In this document: in pieces, positions 6,697 through 13,489 of the stretch
Position numbering within the stretch: position 1 is the stretch's first letter
Layout: each line of letters starts with the position of its first letter
Source: a bacterium
GTDB lineage: Bacteria; CBDUZB01; JAGLHV01
Length of the DNA stretch: 13,602 nt
Reading direction: 5' to 3'
NCBI GenBank assembly: GCA_023143305.1
Contig: JAGLHV010000010.1
Location: 1-13,602, forward strand
Position numbers and translations under genes: made by a program
The notes under the pieces: generated by a model
The model's input: only the letters and a program-made list of their open reading frames with translations
Told to the model about the DNA's origin: nothing
The model's database searches: none

Positions 6697-7383
6697 TCAA
6701 GTATCATTTCTAAAGAGTGCAAAAAACTTGTCTTCATATTCTTTAAATAATCCATACTGACGCAATTTTTTACCTAATTTGTATATGCTGGATTTATCTT
6801 TCCGGACATCCTTGAAAAGTTGATCAATTTCTATTCTTATATTTTTTTTATCTCCACTCATCCGATTGAAGAACCCTCTCTCTTCTAACTCAGTAATATT
6901 ACATGGGAAAGAACGCATGCTTAATTCTATAATAAATTTCATTAAAGAAACCTGCCAATTATCATCCACCCCTTCAATAATTACTGACATATTTTCTTCT
7001 CGTGACTCTATTTCCGCTTTAATCTTATCCGAAATATCAGTAATAGTAGAAGATATAATGTTTTCTTTCTCAAAATTATTTTTAAACTTATATCCTAAAC
7101 CTTTTATGTCTTCACCATATTCTTCAAAAGCCTTTCGCGCATATTCTTTCACCTCTTCATCCCATCCTTCAAATACATCCAACAAATAATGAGGCACTAC
7201 TATTTTAGGTTTTTCTGCAATCACCTTTCCTTCCCTAATTCTAACTTTATTAACTTTATCCATTAATTCGCTAATTAAATAATACTGCACTATAGTATCA
7301 CCAAAAGTAGCCAAACTTTGCTTAGGAAATCTTACAATCTTAGTGTGCTTCATTGCATAATTAAATTTCTCTTTTTTATTCAT
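6697..7383 (-). CDS. Conserved protein of unknown function
   Basis: A 228-residue soluble protein with no signal peptide or membrane segment. I know no function for it. Its plan resembles a conserved, unnamed bacterial family that I recall from planctomycete-like genomes; that is memory, not a search. The hallmarks are an N-terminal block TKIVRFPKQSLATFGDTIVQYYLISELMD (14-42), then VNKVRIREGKVIAEKPKIVVPHYLLDVFEGW (44-74), and a middle block MSVIIEGVDDNWQVSLMKFIIEL (132-154). A charged helical C-terminus contains LEERGFF (166-172). The start is placed at ATG 7383, because GGAGG lies 9 bases upstream. An in-frame GTG at 7416 would add 11 residues that include this ribosome site. It is convergent with the TPR gene and divergent from pabBC, so it is probably transcribed alone. 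I see no convincing promoter in its upstream spacer. Confidence 0.75.
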   Translation of the reverse strand: MNKKEKFNYAMKHTKIVRFPKQSLATFGDTIVQYYLISELMDKVNKVRIREGKVIAEKPKIVVPHYLLDVFEGWDEEVKEYARKAFEEYGEDIKGLGYKFKNNFEKENIISSTITDISDKIKAEIESREENMSVIIEGVDDNWQVSLMKFIIELSMRSFPCNITELEERGFFNRMSGDKKNIRIEIDQLFKDVRKDKSSIYKLGKKLRQYGLFKEYEDKFFALFRNDT

Positions 7384-7392
7384 CAGTTTTTT

Positions 7393-7397
7393 CCTCC
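7393..7397 (-). promoter_or_regulatory. Ribosome binding site that fixes the start at 7383
   Basis: On the minus strand, GGAGG at 7397-7393 stands 9 bases before ATG 7383. The in-frame upstream GTG (7416) has no such site. Confidence 0.7.
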
Positions 7398-7575
7398 ACC
7401 CAAAATCTATTCCCACTATTAATCCGAATTATCGAATACAAACACATAATCAAATGTTAAATCTTTTTATTTATTTAAACTAAACTAAACTTTTATAAAT
7501 ATTACACAATTTCAAACAAAAAATCAAACTAAAAATCTTTTACAAAAATTTTAATTAAACTTTAATTTTTCTTTA

Positions 7576-7604
7576 TTGACAGAAAAAATAATTTATAATA
7601 TCCT
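7576..7604 (+). promoter_or_regulatory. Probable sigma-70-type promoter for the pabBC fusion gene
   Basis: A perfect TTGACA (7576-7581) is followed 17 bases later by TATCCT (7599-7604, 4 of 6). Other -10-like words (TATAAT at 7594-7599 and 7610-7615) are present, but at poor spacing from this -35. The start would be near 7611, about 50 bases before the ATG. Confidence 0.5.
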
Positions 7605-7661
7605 TTATCTATAATAGCCTTTAAGACTAACTATTAAGCACTTTTTTCAATAGGTCCTAAT

Positions 7662-9548
7662 ATGATAACATCTATGAAACAATATTACAAACTTCCTTTA
7701 CTGAAAATAATTCCCCGTTTAAAAAAGCTGGATAATTTTGTACTTTTAGAAACTAACAAATACAACCGGGAAAACAAATTCAGTTATTTATTTATAAACC
7801 CTGTTAACATTATAAATTATACTACCCCTCATCCCAATGTAAAAGAAATATTTTCTCAAATGGAATCTTTTTTAAATAACTATTATTTAGCCGGATTTTT
7901 TTCTTACGAATTAGGTTATTTAATGGAAACAGCCCTCAAAGAAAAAAAATCTTTTTCTTTCCCTTTAATCTGGCTAGGCGTTTATAAAAATGTTATTTCT
8001 TTTAACCACCAAACAGGAAAATTTAATGAATATGGAACAAACATACTTTCAAATATAAAATTTAATCCAAAAAAAATTAAAATCGAAAATTTAAAAATGG
8101 AAATTTCAAGAAAAGAATACTTAAAAAACATTGCAAAAATAAAAAAATTCATTCGTTCCGGCAACACTTACCAGGTAAATTATACTACCAAATATAAATT
8201 TGATTTTCGAGGATGTCCCTTTTCTCTTTATTATAATCTACGAAACAGGCAACCGGTATCTTATAATGCTTTTATAAAAACAGAAAAACATATTATTATT
8301 TCTTGTTCTCCTGAATTATTTTTTAGAAAAAAAGGGAATTTTATTAATACCAGACCGATGAAAGGAACCATTAAAAGAGGCCGAAATAAGCAGGAAGACA
8401 CTCATAATATACAGTTTTTAAAAAATGACCCTAAAAATTTAAGCGAAAATATTATGATAGTAGACTTATTCAGGAACGATTTAGGGAGAATTTCCCAGAT
8501 TGGCAGCATAAAAACCACGAACCTTTTTAATATTGAAAAACATAAAACGCTCTTTCAGATGACTTCTGAAATCAAAGGAAAATTAAGAAAAAATATATCT
8601 CTGTTCGAATTGTTTAGAAGCATATTTCCCTCCGGATCAGTTACCGGTGCACCTAAAATAAAAACTATGCAAATAATAAAAAAATTAGAATCCCAAGAAA
8701 GAAAAGTTTATACCGGAGGAATTGGATTTCTGAGCCCAAAAAAAGAAGCTGTATTTAATATCCCTATACGAACAATTATTATCGACAAAAACAAAGGAGA
8801 ATTAGGTATCGGCAGTGGTATTGTCTTTGATTCTAATGCAGAAGATGAGTTTTTAGAATGCAAACTTAAAGCAAAATTTATTTCGCAAAAAGTCACAGAT
8901 TTTCAACTAATAGAAACCATTCTTTGGAAAAACACTTTTTATCTATTAAATCTTCATTTAAAAAGACTTAGATCCTCAGCGAAATATTTTGACTTTTATT
9001 TTGATGAAAATATTATTTATCGCCAATTATTGCGGTTAAGTGCGAATTTCAAAAAAAACCATTTTTATAAAATACGATTATTACTAAATGAAAATGGAAT
9101 TCTGAATTTAAGATATAAGAAATTATCCGGTAAATTTAATTTTGCCAAGCACCCTCAGAAACAAAAAGTCAGGAAAAAAACAATTATTATTTCTTCTATT
9201 CCTACCCATTCAAAGGATACTTTCAAATTTCATAAAACAACAAACAGAACTCTATACAATAAAGAACACACTAAATACAAACAAAAGGGTTTTTTTGAAG
9301 TTATTTTTAAAAACGAGAAAAATCAAATAACGGAGGGCTCTATTACCAATATCTTTATCAAAAAAGGGCAACATTATTATACGCCACCGATAGAATGCGG
9401 ATTATTAAATGGAATATACCGGCAAATGTTTATTAAACAGAACAAAAATGTAATTATAAAAATAATTACCGAAAAAGATTTGATAAATGCTGAAGAAATT
9501 TATCTTTGTAATTCTATTAAAGGAATGACCCGGGTTTTCTTGAAATAA
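7662..9548 (+). CDS. pabBC: Bifunctional aminodeoxychorismate synthase component I / aminodeoxychorismate lyase (PabB-PabC fusion)
   Basis: A 628-residue fusion. Residues about 1-410 form the chorismate-utilising PabB domain. GFFSYELGYLME (78-89) belongs to its N-terminal part. The catalytic core begins RKEYLKNIAKIKKFIRSGNTYQVNYT (150-175), continues with SCSPELFF (214-221) and TRPMKGTIKRG (230-240), where Lys234 matches the lysine that forms a covalent intermediate in E. coli PabB, and ends SENIMIVDLFRNDLG and FPSGSVTGAPK (322-332). Residues about 411-628 form a class IV PLP aminotransferase-fold lyase. FKFHKTTNR (521-529) contains the probable PLP lysine Lys525, and ITEGSITNIF (556-565) binds the cofactor phosphate in this family. 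Together they convert chorismate and ammonia to 4-aminobenzoate for folate. The PabA/TrpG amidotransferase subunit is not in the window. The start at 7662 is supported by a weak AGG about 7 bases upstream; ATG 7674 is an alternative. Confidence 0.93.
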   Translation: MITSMKQYYKLPLLKIIPRLKKLDNFVLLETNKYNRENKFSYLFINPVNIINYTTPHPNVKEIFSQMESFLNNYYLAGFFSYELGYLMETALKEKKSFSFPLIWLGVYKNVISFNHQTGKFNEYGTNILSNIKFNPKKIKIENLKMEISRKEYLKNIAKIKKFIRSGNTYQVNYTTKYKFDFRGCPFSLYYNLRNRQPVSYNAFIKTEKHIIISCSPELFFRKKGNFINTRPMKGTIKRGRNKQEDTHNIQFLKNDPKNLSENIMIVDLFRNDLGRISQIGSIKTTNLFNIEKHKTLFQMTSEIKGKLRKNISLFELFRSIFPSGSVTGAPKIKTMQIIKKLESQERKVYTGGIGFLSPKKEAVFNIPIRTIIIDKNKGELGIGSGIVFDSNAEDEFLECKLKAKFISQKVTDFQLIETILWKNTFYLLNLHLKRLRSSAKYFDFYFDENIIYRQLLRLSANFKKNHFYKIRLLLNENGILNLRYKKLSGKFNFAKHPQKQKVRKKTIIISSIPTHSKDTFKFHKTTNRTLYNKEHTKYKQKGFFEVIFKNEKNQITEGSITNIFIKKGQHYYTPPIECGLLNGIYRQMFIKQNKNVIIKIITEKDLINAEEIYLCNSIKGMTRVFLK

Positions 9549-9553
9549 AAAAA

Positions 9554-9574
9554 CGGAAAGAAAAATTCTTTCCG
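9554..9574. terminator. Bidirectional rho-independent terminator between pabBC and rpsI
   Basis: A perfect 9-base-pair stem (CGGAAAGAA at 9554-9562 with TTCTTTCCG at 9566-9574) has a 3-base AAA loop. T-run 9576-9581 serves plus-strand transcripts, and the A-run before the stem gives a U-tract for minus-strand transcripts. It lies 5 bases beyond the pabBC stop and about 30 beyond the rpsI stop. Confidence 0.92.
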
Positions 9575-9606
9575 CTTTTTTATTATTTATATCACTATTA
9601 AAAATA

Positions 9607-10005
9607 TTACCTTTTGGAAAATTGAAACTTTTTCCTCGCTTTAGGCATTCCCGGTTTTTTCCTTTCTACCATTCGAGAATCTCTGGTTAAAAAACCTTCT
9701 TTGCGTAAAACTTTTTTTGTCTTTTCATCCAACTGGGCCAAAGCACGCGATAATCCATGTTTTATTGCCCCTGATTGCCCGGAAATTCCACCACCTTTGA
9801 CATTAACAAACACATTAAATTTATTTATCATTTTAGTCAGTTCTAATGGTTCAACAACTCTTATTTTTAAACCCTCATGCCCCAGGAAATAAACATCTAA
9901 CAATTTCTTATTTATAGTGATTTTGCCTTTACCCGGTAATATTCGCACCCTTGCTACTGCATTTTTTCTTCTTCCCACACCCCACAAAGTAGTCATTTCT
10001 TCCAT
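9607..10005 (-). CDS. rpsI: 30S ribosomal protein S9
   Basis: A 132-residue protein of normal length for S9. It starts with [22 protein letters not shown] (6-27). The central motif [19 protein letters not shown] (71-89) is typical of the family. The tail ends in [11 protein letters not shown]; the conserved C-terminal arginine reaches the P-site tRNA in the ribosome. A perfect AGGAGG lies 6 bases upstream of ATG 10005. An internal Met at position 4 is a less likely start. The gene is second in the conserved rplM-rpsI pair, 31 bases after rplM, and ends at the bidirectional terminator. Confidence 0.98.
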   Translation of the reverse strand: MEEMTTLWGVGRRKNAVARVRILPGKGKITINKKLLDVYFLGHEGLKIRVVEPLELTKMINKFNVFVNVKGGGISGQSGAIKHGLSRALAQLDEKTKKVLRKEGFLTRDSRMVERKKPGMPKARKKFQFSKR

Positions 10006-10036
10006 CTCTTGCCTCCTTAAATTGAAACAATGTTTT

Positions 10037-10486
10037 CTATTTTAATTTTGAATACTCATTTATTTTTATTATTTCCGGATTTTGGGAAGAATGAGAATGT
10101 TCTTCCCCTCTATATATCTTCAATTTAGTAATTAAACGCCTACCTAAACGGTTATGCGGTAACATCCCCTTTACCGCCAATCTCACTGCTTTCTGGGGAG
10201 TTTCACTCATTAGCTTATCATAACGGATACCCTTAATTCCACCCGGATACCCTGAATGATGATAATGTATTTTTTGTTTTAATTTATTACCCGTCAACCT
10301 AATCTTTTCTGCATTTATTACAATCACAAAATCACCGGCATCTACATGAGCAGTAAAAGTCGGTTTACTTTTTCCTCTTAATAAATTAGCCACAAAAACA
10401 GACAATCTCCCTAAAACAACATCCGTCCCATCAATCAAATACCATTTTTTATTTATTTCTTTTTCTTTAGCCATATAAGTTTTCAT
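10037..10486 (-). CDS. rplM: 50S ribosomal protein L13
   Basis: A 149-residue L13. [27 protein letters not shown] (13-39) is the family's start, followed by [22 protein letters not shown] (47-68). [19 protein letters not shown] (75-93) and [23 protein letters not shown] (109-131) are the rRNA-contacting core. The N-terminus has about five to ten residues more than the shortest family members; ATG 10486 has AAGGTAGG upstream and fits. The promoter at 10523-10551 drives it with rpsI. Confidence 0.98.
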   Translation of the reverse strand: MKTYMAKEKEINKKWYLIDGTDVVLGRLSVFVANLLRGKSKPTFTAHVDAGDFVIVINAEKIRLTGNKLKQKIHYHHSGYPGGIKGIRYDKLMSETPQKAVRLAVKGMLPHNRLGRRLITKLKIYRGEEHSHSSQNPEIIKINEYSKLK

Positions 10487-10522
10487 ATCATTAACCTACC
10501 TTCTTAAAATTTATAAGACCTT

Positions 10523-10551
10523 ATTTTAATCAAACTTTCACAATTAGTCAA
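10523..10551 (-). promoter_or_regulatory. Sigma-70-type promoter for rplM-rpsI
   Basis: On the minus strand, TTGACT (10551-10546), exactly 17 bases, then TAAAAT (10528-10523) give 5 of 6 matches each. The predicted start is near 10516, about 30 bases before the rplM ATG. Confidence 0.8.
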
Positions 10552-10645
10552 GTAAAAAATAATCAAAAAAACATATTCGTTATTATTAAACTTAAATTTT
10601 GTCCTTATCTTCTCTCAAACCAGCCGCATTATTCTTATATCTTCG

Positions 10646-10691
10646 AAAAATAAAGGCAAAATATATTCTGAACGATTTAGTGATTTTTCGC
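10646..10691. repeat. Dispersed repeat, copy 1 (between rplM and nadA)
   Basis: This 46-base segment matches 13303-13349 on the same strand at roughly 41 of 47 aligned positions, sharing the words ATAAAGGCAAAATAT, GAACGAT and TTTTTCGC. It lies 5 bases beyond the nadA stop codon. Its end overlaps a palindrome, GATTTTTCGCAAAAATC (10682-10698), which could fold in RNA but has no U-tract. Confidence 0.8.
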
Positions 10692-10696
10692 AAAAA

Positions 10697-11614
10697 TCAG
10701 GGTAAAATTTTAACCATCTCGTCCACCCCTCTTTTAGCTTTAAAACGCAAATCCGAAGAAACTTTTATTTCATATTTCATGTTTTCTAATGCCCAATAAA
10801 CTTTCTCCAGAGTAGTTATTTTCATATCAGGACATATTATTGATTCTGAGACAGGATAAAAATTTTTTTTGGGATTTTCGTTACGCAATTTATGCAATAA
10901 TCCTACTTCCGTACCTACTATTATTTGTTTAATCTTTGTATTTTCTCTGGCGTATTTACACATCCCTCCCGTAGATAGCACTTCATCAGCTATTTCAATG
11001 ACTTCCGGCCTACACTCAGGATGAACAATTACTTTTGCATTAGGATATAATCTCTTTTTATCTTCAATATCCTTTACTGAAATTTTAACATGTACAGGAC
11101 AAAAACCATTCCACAAAATAATATTTTTTCCTGTTTTCTTTTTAACAAAAGAGCCTAAATTTTTATCCGGAACAAAAATAATTTCTTCCTCGTTTTTCAA
11201 TGATTCTATTATATTAACAGCGTTACCGGAAGTACAACATACATCCAACTCCGCTTTTACCTGAGCCGTAGTATTAACATACCCAACTATTTTTGCCTGG
11301 GGATGTTTATTTTTTAATTCTTTTAAATCTTCAGCTGTCACCATATCCGCCAGCGGACAACCAGCATTCATATCCGGCAACAAAATTATTTTATCCGGAC
11401 ATAAAATAGAAGCAGTTTCCGCCATAAAACGAACTCCGCAAAAAAGTATGACTTTTGCTTGTGTTTGGGCCGCTTTATAACTTAACGCTAAAGAACCTCC
11501 TACAAAATCCGCAACTTCCTGAATTTCTTCAATTTGATAACTATGAGCAAGAATTACAGCATTCCTTTTTTCTTTAAGCTTTTGTATTTTTTCCTGTAAT
11601 TGTTCCTTAAACAA
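10697..11614 (-). CDS. nadA: Quinolinate synthase
   Basis: A 305-residue NadA of the standard short form. It condenses iminoaspartate with dihydroxyacetone phosphate to quinolinate in NAD synthesis, using an oxygen-sensitive [4Fe-4S] cluster. The three cluster cysteines are visible at C86 (DMNAGCPLADM), C172 (NGFCPVH) and C261 (SIICPDMK), with family-typical spacing. Substrate-binding blocks include ILAHSYQ (21-27), FVGGSLALS (37-45), FCGVRFMAET (58-67), GYVNTTAQVKAELDVCCTS (111-129) and VHPECRPEV (197-205). The initiation codon appears to be TTG (11614-11612); AGAAGGAT stands 7 bases upstream and no ATG or GTG precedes the conserved region. No nadB or nadC lies next to it. The upstream spacer is filled with repeats, and I could not find a clear promoter of its own. 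Confidence 0.96.
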   Translation of the reverse strand: MFKEQLQEKIQKLKEKRNAVILAHSYQIEEIQEVADFVGGSLALSYKAAQTQAKVILFCGVRFMAETASILCPDKIILLPDMNAGCPLADMVTAEDLKELKNKHPQAKIVGYVNTTAQVKAELDVCCTSGNAVNIIESLKNEEEIIFVPDKNLGSFVKKKTGKNIILWNGFCPVHVKISVKDIEDKKRLYPNAKVIVHPECRPEVIEIADEVLSTGGMCKYARENTKIKQIIVGTEVGLLHKLRNENPKKNFYPVSESIICPDMKITTLEKVYWALENMKYEIKVSSDLRFKAKRGVDEMVKILP

Positions 11615-11620
11615 CGTTAT

Positions 11621-11628
11621 ATCCTTCT
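11621..11628 (-). promoter_or_regulatory. Ribosome binding site supporting the TTG start of nadA
   Basis: On the minus strand, AGAAGGAT ends about 7 bases before TTG 11614. It is the only ribosome-like site near the beginning of the conserved NadA sequence. Confidence 0.6.
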
Positions 11629-11699
11629 TTCCTATTTTCCAATATAATCAACTAATCGTCTCTAAAACTTCCAATTCCCAAATCTTTCAACTCATAAAA

Positions 11700-11778
11700 A
11701 CTATGTCACAAATAGTCATATACTCACTTCGTTCGCGTCAGACATAGTCATAAATTCCCACTAACCCCCTTTGGGGAA
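11700..11778. repeat. Short inverted repeats in the nadA-HcyBio spacer
   Basis: CTATGTC (11701-11707) is the inverse of GACATAG (11742-11748), enclosing a CACTTCGTTCGCG-like block. A small hairpin CCCC-CTTT-GGGG follows at 11765-11776. None has the U-tract of a terminator. They adjoin the period-7 array and seem to belong to the same repeat-rich spacer. Confidence 0.45.
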
Positions 11779-11793
11779 ATTGTCTTTTTTCTT

Positions 11794-11888
11794 TTGCTAT
11801 TCGCCATTTGCAATTTTTTGTCTTTGTCTGTCATCTGTGAACTGTTGTCTGCCATCTATGGATATCGACTGTGGACCATGGACTGTCT
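11794..11888. repeat. Degenerate heptamer (period-7) tandem arrays
   Basis: Two blocks keep a 7-base rhythm. Block one is TTGCTAT, TCGCCAT, TTGCAAT (11794-11814). Block two has nine units from 11826 to 11888: GTCTGTC, ATCTGTG, AACTGTT, GTCTGCC, ATCTATG, GATATCG, ACTGTGG, ACCATGG, ACTGTCT. The two blocks are out of phase with each other. The array ends 11 bases short of the stop codon of the HcyBio gene. The units are too short and too alike to be a CRISPR array. Confidence 0.75.
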
Positions 11889-11898
11889 TTTCTATTAA

Positions 11899-13092
11899 CT
11901 AAAGTGGCCGCTCTATTAAAGGTTTGAATTTATAATCTGTTTGAAAACCGGGAAGGGACGTTACCGGGTCGGTTAAAAAGAACTCTCCCTTTTTTATCCA
12001 ATTCTTTAAAATATCAGCAATCTCTATTGCTTTAGAATAACTGGACATACTTCCGGTAGGAACCTTTTTTCCGTTAATTTCTATTTCACCACTTTTCAAC
12101 TGAGCATAATTCACTTTTCCTATAATTCCCGGTCCTGTAGAATCGCTATAATCAACTATCTGCGTCCAGATATCTTTATCTCTTACTGCCACATATTTAC
12201 ATATTTTCTCATTTAAAACAGGTATAGGAATACCTATACCGACACTTAAACTCGCACCATAACCAAGTAAGGAAATCCCTACTAAAAATTCCCTCTTCAT
12301 CTGTTTTAAATCTCCAATAACAGATATAGTTCCTGCCGGAGATAAAGGCACGCCATTTTCTGCACGCTTTACCTTAGGATTGTGTTGAGTCCCATGCCAG
12401 CTTATATAACCCACGCCCCCACCTAAAAAAATACGTGTCCCCACACCAAGGGTTTCATAATAAGGATCATTCAACAAAGGAGAAAGCTGCCCGGCATTAC
12501 AATAATTAGCATTACTTAAATTCGGTTTTAAAACTCCCATATAAGTATATATAATCCTATCAGATAAATTAACCGCACAGTTATAATTTTGATAAGCATT
12601 TCTCATATTAAAAAGAACTGCTTCATTAAAATCATTAATATTAACCCGTATTTCTAATTTTTTTCTGGAATAACAATCAGTCCCATAAGCATTAGCAATT
12701 AATTTTACATCTTCTCCGGATATAAGCTCTTCTATTACATGTCCTCCACCATATTTAAATTCCCCGGGATAAACTTTATTTCTCGGATCTTCCCCTGGAA
12801 GTGCTGTAGCTCCTAAATAAATATCCCCGGCAGCAAAACCACAATAAACAGGAACATCGTTAAGTAAAGCATTTCCTCCCCCTAGTTTTATTTTAGGCTT
12901 ACCACTACAGATATTAAAATAAGCGCCTGAAGAACACATAGGCCCAAAAGTAGCACAGGTAACCACATCTACTTCTTTAGCTGCCTTTTCTACTCCTTTT
13001 TTCTCAACAATATCGATAATTTCTTCCGCAGTTACTACTACAACCTGCCCACTTTTAATTTTCTGATTAATTTCTGCAATTGTTTTAGCCAT
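11899..13092 (-). CDS. Homocysteine biosynthesis protein (HcyBio, DUF39 family; putative aspartate-semialdehyde sulfurtransferase)
   Basis: A 397-residue member of the DUF39/HcyBio family. In methanogens a relative (MA1821) acts with a ferredoxin-type partner to turn aspartate semialdehyde plus reduced sulfur into homocysteine, bypassing O-acyl-homoserine. The family is seen in the N-terminal block TCATFGPMCSSGAYFNIC (45-62), KLGGGNALLNDVPVYCGFAAGDIYLGAT (69-96), GGGHVIEELISGEDVKLIA (115-133), GTDCYSR (137-143), NANYCNAG (194-201), GTRIFLGGGVGYISWHGTQHNP (218-239) and TDPVTSLPGFQ (374-384). C53 and C140 lie near the places of the two cysteines I recall as important in the methanogen enzyme. 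No CBS domains follow, unlike longer relatives, and no ferredoxin/NIL partner gene is visible. AAAGGAAAG precedes ATG 13092. A promoter and a structured leader lie upstream. Confidence 0.88.
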   Translation of the reverse strand: MAKTIAEINQKIKSGQVVVVTAEEIIDIVEKKGVEKAAKEVDVVTCATFGPMCSSGAYFNICSGKPKIKLGGGNALLNDVPVYCGFAAGDIYLGATALPGEDPRNKVYPGEFKYGGGHVIEELISGEDVKLIANAYGTDCYSRKKLEIRVNINDFNEAVLFNMRNAYQNYNCAVNLSDRIIYTYMGVLKPNLSNANYCNAGQLSPLLNDPYYETLGVGTRIFLGGGVGYISWHGTQHNPKVKRAENGVPLSPAGTISVIGDLKQMKREFLVGISLLGYGASLSVGIGIPIPVLNEKICKYVAVRDKDIWTQIVDYSDSTGPGIIGKVNYAQLKSGEIEINGKKVPTGSMSSYSKAIEIADILKNWIKKGEFFLTDPVTSLPGFQTDYKFKPLIERPL

Positions 13093-13180
13093 TTTTACTT
13101 TCCTTTAAAGAAATTTAAAATCCCCGACGAATTTTTAAGGGGATTACTCGTATAAAAACAAAATCCCATTTCTGATTATG
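13093..13180 (-). promoter_or_regulatory. Structured 5' leader of the HcyBio gene with two competing hairpins (candidate attenuator)
   Basis: In the minus-strand transcript, three segments occur in order: A = GGGAUU (13167-13162), B = AAUCCCC (13145-13139) and C = GGGGAUU (13125-13119). B can pair with A (6 pairs) or with C (7 pairs), but not both. The B:C stem is followed by UUAAAUUU and lies about 20 bases before the ribosome site, so it could act as a weak terminator, with A:B as anti-terminator. It does not match a riboswitch class I can name. The geometry is visible in the sequence; the regulatory role is inference. Confidence 0.4.
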
Positions 13181-13186
13181 AATGTG

Positions 13187-13216
13187 ATTATATCAGCCAC
13201 AGTCACCCTTTGTCAA
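13187..13216 (-). promoter_or_regulatory. Strong sigma-70-type promoter for the HcyBio gene
   Basis: On the minus strand, a perfect TTGACA (13216-13211), an 18-base spacer and a perfect TATAAT (13192-13187) give the best consensus match in the window. The predicted start is near 13180, giving a leader of about 87 bases. Confidence 0.85.
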
Positions 13217-13239
13217 GAACAAGCGTAAAGTTAAAAGAC

Positions 13240-13271
13240 AGGCACAAAGGCATCAAGGCAGAGAGGCACAA
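13240..13271. repeat. Octamer (period-8) tandem array
   Basis: Four consecutive units AGGCACAA, AGGCATCA, AGGCAGAG, AGGCACAA (13240-13271) share AGGCA. AGTTAAAAGA flanks the block on both sides (13229-13238 and 13272-13281). Confidence 0.8.
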
Positions 13272-13302
13272 AGTTAAAAGATAAAATACTAAGATATAAA
13301 CA

Positions 13303-13349
13303 AAAAATAAAGGCAAAATATGTTTTGAACGATATAATAAATTTTTCGC
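13303..13349. repeat. Dispersed repeat, copy 2 (upstream of the HcyBio gene)
   Basis: This is the second copy of the 10646-10691 element, in the same orientation and about 2.65 kb away. Differences include ATTCTG to GTTTTG in the middle and TTTAGTGAT to TATAATAAAT near the end. It lies between the octamer array and the decayed gene fragment. Confidence 0.8.
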
Positions 13350-13374
13350 GTAGGAGTTACCCTTTAACTTTTTT

Positions 13375-13392
13375 GGGCGACCTTAGTCGCCC
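13375..13392. repeat. G+C-rich palindrome at the break of the GxxExxY fragment
   Basis: GGGCGAC (13375-13381) and GTCGCCC (13386-13392) form a 7-base-pair stem with a CTTA loop, flanked by CTAC on the right. It stands out against AT-rich DNA. Similar GTAGGGGCGAC-type palindromes are, from memory, dispersed intergenic elements in many environmental bacteria. Confidence 0.7.
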
Positions 13393-13489
13393 CTACTTTA
13401 TGCCTTTTCTTTTTACTCTGTGTCTGTTTTTTTCTCTGGATATCATTATGAACTTCTACAAATACTTTTAAACAATTGTCCGATATTTT

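Noticed and set aside
7384..7416. N-terminal extension of the 228-residue protein to GTG 7416
   Set aside because: The extension contains the GGAGG ribosome site of ATG 7383, and nothing like a ribosome site precedes 7416.
10599..10799. 66-codon plus-strand frame beginning in the rplM-nadA spacer
   Set aside because: Its second half is antisense to the nadA 3' end and there is no ribosome site. Its overlap with the dispersed repeat is reported as a finding instead.
11794..11888. CRISPR array
   Set aside because: The units are 7 bases with no spacers between them, and there are no cas genes.
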